In this document: piece after piece, positions 62,253 to 64,000 of the stretch | Layout of the letters: the number at the start of each line of letters is the position of its first letter | Position numbering within the stretch: the stretch's first letter is position 1 | From: Marchantia polymorpha subsp. ruderalis | Lineage: Eukaryota > Streptophyta > Marchantiopsida > Marchantiales > Marchantiaceae | Length of the DNA stretch: 64,000 bases | Direction: 5' to 3' | Assembly (NCBI GenBank): GCA_037833965.1 | Contig: AP031358.1 | Span: forward strand, 16,624,001-16,688,000 | The notes under the pieces: generated by a model | Told to the model about the DNA's origin: nothing | The model's database searches: none | What the model saw: the letters and a program-made list of their open reading frames with translations, nothing else | Position numbers and translations under genes: made by a program

Positions 62253-64000
62253 TCAGATGGATATGCTGTTGGGGACCCCTCTACCAGTCAAACCGGGGCC
62301 AGATTTGGGGTACAGAAGAGTGTAAGGGACCTTCGCCGGCCCAGATCTGTTCCTCTTCGTTGAATCGCTGTTCCTCTTCTCGAACTCACTTTGGAGAGCT
62401 TCGATTTTCTCTGAATGTTTCTTGAACGCCTGCTGCACCTGTGGATCGGAAGTCCACAACTCGTTACGATCTCCGAGGTACTCCTCGTCTGTACCATGCT
62501 GCGCGAGTAACTCAACTGTGGTCATGATCGGAAGAGCGATGATCTCAGTCGCTACAGTTTTCAGCAGGAACAGGAATGGATCCTGCTCGAGCTCTTGAGC
62601 TTCGGCAGTGCCCTCCTCGGGGATCCAGCGGAGGCATGTGGAAGGCTTGTTGGGCATGAAGCCGGCGTACGAGTACTGGCCAAAGTTGACGGCGGCGTGG
62701 TGAGGACCGGCGATCCAGTGGATGGTGCAGCAGATGTCGACCAAGCTTGCTCTACTGTCTGCCTTAGGCCATCCCGTCTTGATGTCAGCATGGCCGACTG
62801 TGACAATCTCGTTCCACCATGCCTGCAGCTCCTTGTCGCCTCGGACTGCTTCGTCTGATTTGTAGGCAATGTTCACGTACTCGGTGATCCAGTCGTGAAG
62901 AGCGACCCACAGATCCAGTCCGTCCTCGGCAAAAGGATAGTCGTCTATGACCAACTTTACACCCGCTTTCTGTGTTTCGTCTGGCACCGCCATACCTCTG
63001 CGCGCAGGACACGAGTATATCTTTGAAAAAGTTAAAAATCTTGTCATATCCCCCCACCTTTATATTAATTGCTCATTTTCAATGATTGTTTTCTATCTCT
63101 ATCGTTGTCCCGTACTTTCCCTCGTCCTTGTCCGAGTCCATCTTTTCTCATCCATCCGAAGAATCGAAGATCTCCTCTATATTCTTTCTTTTGTAGATTC
63201 TTAAGAAAGTTATATCACGAATCTTTCAGTATCCTGGGTCATATATCTTGAACGGGATGATTATGTTCAATCATTTACTCAAAAATGAAATGGTGATGTT
63301 TCTGAACTCAGCGATGAGGGGCAAGAATTACGAACCTTGAGACCAGATCATTGGGTAGTGCCTGCTTCTCGAAAGTCCAGGTGAGGCCATACATGACAGC
63401 TGACATTTCCATAGAGTATTCTCCAGGAAGAAAGAAGAGCTCAATAATTCCAGTCGCATTGATGAGAGCTACTCGTGCTGCGGCGTTGATCATCATAGTG
63501 TTCTTGAAGCAAGGGTCCAGAAGACTATAGATTGGGTGCATTGTACTCAATTGCCTTCGAGTTGCAATGACAAATGGCTCCATAACTGCATGCGTCCTCA
63601 ACCTGTTATACACAGAGATATCGATCAGATCTCGCTGCTACTGATCTCTCTTCAGAGCAACTTCACCTAGAAAGAGAGTTTAATTGGAGCAGAAATTCAT
63701 CACCGAACCTCGTACTATCAAAAGCCTGATGTCTATTGCCAAATTTAAGAACGACGGAAAGGATCGAGTACCAATGGCTGATGAGCTCATGGTAACCAAA
63801 ATCGATAGAATTGAAGTGTGCTTTGGCTAAATCCCAGTAGGGATTTCTGTCTCCCTTTCTCAATGGTGCGGTGTACACTGTGTGCTTGAAGGTACTTCCT
63901 TCAGGCTTGGAGAGCTCAATGGCGATGGGCATCATGGCTCCCTCCTTGTTGTAAAAAAATATCGCTCTTGGAGCGTAGCCTTTCTTTTTATCTCCCAACT
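62253..64000 (-). CDS. LOX: Lipoxygenase, C-terminal part (5' end outside window)
   Basis: Three exons are visible on the minus strand: 64000-63772 (incomplete at its 5' side), 63602-63336 and 62997-62253. Lipoxygenases insert O2 into polyunsaturated fatty acids to start oxylipin synthesis. The catalytic domain is clear: [25 protein letters not shown], then HELISHW and [19 protein letters not shown] with the first iron-binding His pair, [20 protein letters not shown] with the third His and the Asn ligand, and the C-terminal GVPNSISI whose final Ile is the last iron ligand. All ligands are present, so the enzyme is probably active. The split W codon and the SRGMAV junction are in phase with GT...AG introns. 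The N-terminal PLAT domain and any transit peptide lie beyond position 64000, so plastid or cytosolic location and 9- or 13-type cannot be told. Confidence 0.93.

Overview
The window is nuclear DNA from a land plant. Every recognisable gene is split by short GT...AG introns, one product is a thylakoid protein, and plant telo-boxes and CT-rich leaders lie upstream of genes. A bryophyte, possibly a liverwort such as Marchantia, is my best guess. It rests on a PhoX-type phosphatase, an LRR-Roc-COR protein, very long GC-rich purine/pyrimidine-rich leaders and sharp AT-rich islands. The species is inference.

Layout. 1-6.4 kb: no gene seen; 1.3-6.3 kb is very GC-rich with simple repeats and a strong G-quadruplex run. 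6.4-8.3 kb (+): chloroplast HCF106/TatB, six exons. 10.8-11.0 kb (-): 61-residue DUF4535-type protein. 12.1-15 kb: AT-rich island. 15.5-18.2 kb (+): ALG14, five exons. 20.8-23.7 kb (-): Caprin-like RGG protein, four exons. 25-29.5 kb: AT-rich island. 30.3-33.5 kb (+): 26S proteasome subunit RPN9, six exons, with an in-frame 45-bp tandem duplication. 35.36-35.99 kb: foldback element and a 121-bp tandem repeat. 39.2-41.2 kb (+): secreted PhoX/DUF839 protein, three exons. 44.6-46.6 kb (-): decayed zinc-finger hAT-like transposase inside a long AT-rich stretch (43.5-52 kb). 52.7-58.7 kb (+): LRR-Roc-COR (TRN1-like) gene of 1,496 codons, preceded by three ~356-bp tandem copies of its own 5' end. 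62.25-64.0 kb (-): 3' half of a lipoxygenase whose 5' end lies beyond the window.

The genes do not form a pathway. They are independent housekeeping genes (thylakoid Tat translocation, N-glycan assembly, proteasome, RNA binding) mixed with more lineage-restricted ones (PhoX-like, ROCO, lipoxygenase). Exon limits were derived by hand from reading frame, splice dinucleotides and protein continuity; all chosen junctions keep phase. UTR ends are unknown. The least ordinary observations are the ROCO promoter/start-codon tandem array, the PhoX-type gene, the RPN9 duplication, the inverted-repeat element at 35.4-35.7 kb and the transposase relic.
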